Below, piece after piece: positions 63,269 to 64,000 of a DNA stretch of 64,000 bases (position 1 is its first letter; every line of letters begins with the position of its first letter). This stretch comes from Streptomyces yangpuensis (GTDB lineage Bacteria; Actinomycetota; Actinomycetes; Streptomycetales; Streptomycetaceae), in the NCBI RefSeq assembly GCF_001005295.1, contig NZ_LBMK01000002.1:1803196-1867195 (forward strand), read 5' to 3'. The position numbers were made by a program, and so were the translations under genes. Under the pieces are notes generated by a model. The model did not search any database and was not told where the DNA came from. It was given only the letters and a program-made list of their open reading frames with translations.

Positions 63269-64000
63269 ATGCGCACCTATGACCTCGTGATCGTCGGGGC
63301 CGGATCCGGCAACACCATCGTGGACGAACGCTTCTCCCACCTGGACGTGGCCCTCGTCGAGGAGGCCGCCTTCGGCGGTACCTGCCTGAACCGCGGGTGC
63401 ATCCCGAGCAAGATGCTCGTGCACGTCGCAGACCTCACCGACGGCATCCACGAAGCCGGCCGGTTCGGCGTACAGGCCGAGCTGGGCGGAGTCGACTGGC
63501 CCGCGGTGCGGGAGCGGGTCTTCGGACGTCTGGACCGGGAGGCCGCGGAGGGGAAGCGCGGACGGCGTGACGCCCCGAACGTCGACGTCCTCGAAGGGCG
63601 CGCCCGTTTCACAGGCGACCGGACACTGGTGGTCGGTGACGGCGCGGACGCCGTCACCGTCCGCGGCGAGCAGGTCGTGATCGCCGTCGGCGGACGCCCG
63701 GACGTGCCCGCGCCGGTCCGGGATTCCGGGCTGCCGTACGAGACGTCCGATACGGTCATGCGCCTGGACCGGCCGCCGCGGCACCTCGCGGTACTCGGCG
63801 GCGGCTACGTCGCGGCCGAGCTCGCGCACGTCTTCCACGCGGCGGGCAGCCGCATCACGGTCATCGAGCAGGAGGACAACCTCCTCGCCGCGCAGGACGA
63901 ATCGGTTGCCGCCGCCTACACCGCGATCGCCGCCGACCGCTACGACCTGCGGACGGGCACCGCACTGGCCCGTGTCGAGGGGGAGCCGGGACGGCTGCGC
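63269..64000 (+). CDS. mtr: Mycothione reductase (partial, runs off the window)
   Basis: The first 244 residues of a flavin disulfide reductase. FAD-binding 'YDLVIVGAGSGNTIVDERFS', redox-active pair C39/C44 in 'GGTCLNRGCIPSKMLVH', and NAD(P)-binding 'LAVLGGGYVAAELAHVFHAA'. The atypical GSGN-TIVDE start (rather than GGGPGGY) is a mark of mycothione reductases, which reduce the mycothiol disulfide of Actinobacteria. The C-terminal dimer interface and catalytic His lie beyond the window end. ATG 63269 is the first start in a normal context. Confidence 0.9.
   Translation, partial: MRTYDLVIVGAGSGNTIVDERFSHLDVALVEEAAFGGTCLNRGCIPSKMLVHVADLTDGIHEAGRFGVQAELGGVDWPAVRERVFGRLDREAAEGKRGRRDAPNVDVLEGRARFTGDRTLVVGDGADAVTVRGEQVVIAVGGRPDVPAPVRDSGLPYETSDTVMRLDRPPRHLAVLGGGYVAAELAHVFHAAGSRITVIEQEDNLLAAQDESVAAAYTAIAADRYDLRTGTALARVEGEPGRLR

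Overview
The window is GC-rich actinobacterial DNA, almost certainly from Streptomyces or a close relative. Third codon positions are nearly all G or C, GTG starts and 4-bp ATGA/GTGA gene overlaps are common, and the families are Streptomyces-typical: a gamma-butyrolactone-receptor-like TetR, an Asp23/AmaP cluster, mycothione reductase, a LytR-CpsA-Psr protein, DUF6193, DUF6479 and DUF6286. No rRNA, tRNA, CRISPR array, transposase or phage gene was seen. The window opens with ten G bases and ends inside a mycothione reductase gene.

Layout. 0.4-13.6 kb: a large helical-repeat hypothetical protein, a VOC protein, a GBL-receptor-like TetR gene bracketed by GGTGC microsatellites, a SUFU gene remnant, a two-component system, a cation/proton antiporter with its TrkA-C subunit, an LCP enzyme, an M15 peptidase, and a MarR/Old-Yellow-Enzyme divergon with duplicated operator-like sites. 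13.9-21.9 kb: the most unusual locus, a five-gene, fully overlapping minus-strand operon. It encodes a PaaK-like adenylating enzyme, an MFS exporter, a tandem GNAT protein, a LuxE-type acyl-protein synthetase and a LuxC-type acyl reductase fused to a second PaaK-like domain. Together they look like a carboxylic-acid-to-aldehyde module with tailoring and export. A decayed PucR-like regulator lies just upstream.

22.7-38.8 kb: mixed single genes, namely a tandem VOC protein, a GH2 exo-glucosaminidase, a flavodoxin-fold reductase, a barstar, an NmrA/AraC pair, a tryptophan-2,3-dioxygenase-like protein, DUF1963, DUF6193 beside a SUKH remnant, PPK2, GNATs and an amidase. 38.9-46.0 kb: an alpha-glucoside uptake locus (GH13 glucosidase, solute-binding protein, two permeases, one with an inserted beta-sandwich domain) plus an orphan solute-binding protein. 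46.1-51.0 kb: a PadR-controlled FtsX-type ABC transporter and a dehydrogenase fused to an NTF2-like domain.

51.1-53.9 kb: rifampin phosphotransferase with a rifampin-associated element upstream. 55.4-59.7 kb: an envelope-stress cluster of Asp23-type proteins and AmaP, divergent from an ECF sigma factor. The gene after the sigma factor encodes an Asp23-like protein carrying an H-x3-C-x2-C motif, as in zinc anti-sigma factors. 59.7-64 kb: a YihY/BrkB membrane protein, small membrane proteins, a TetR regulator and mycothione reductase.

Functional assignments come from reading motifs by eye and from recalled family knowledge; no database search was run.
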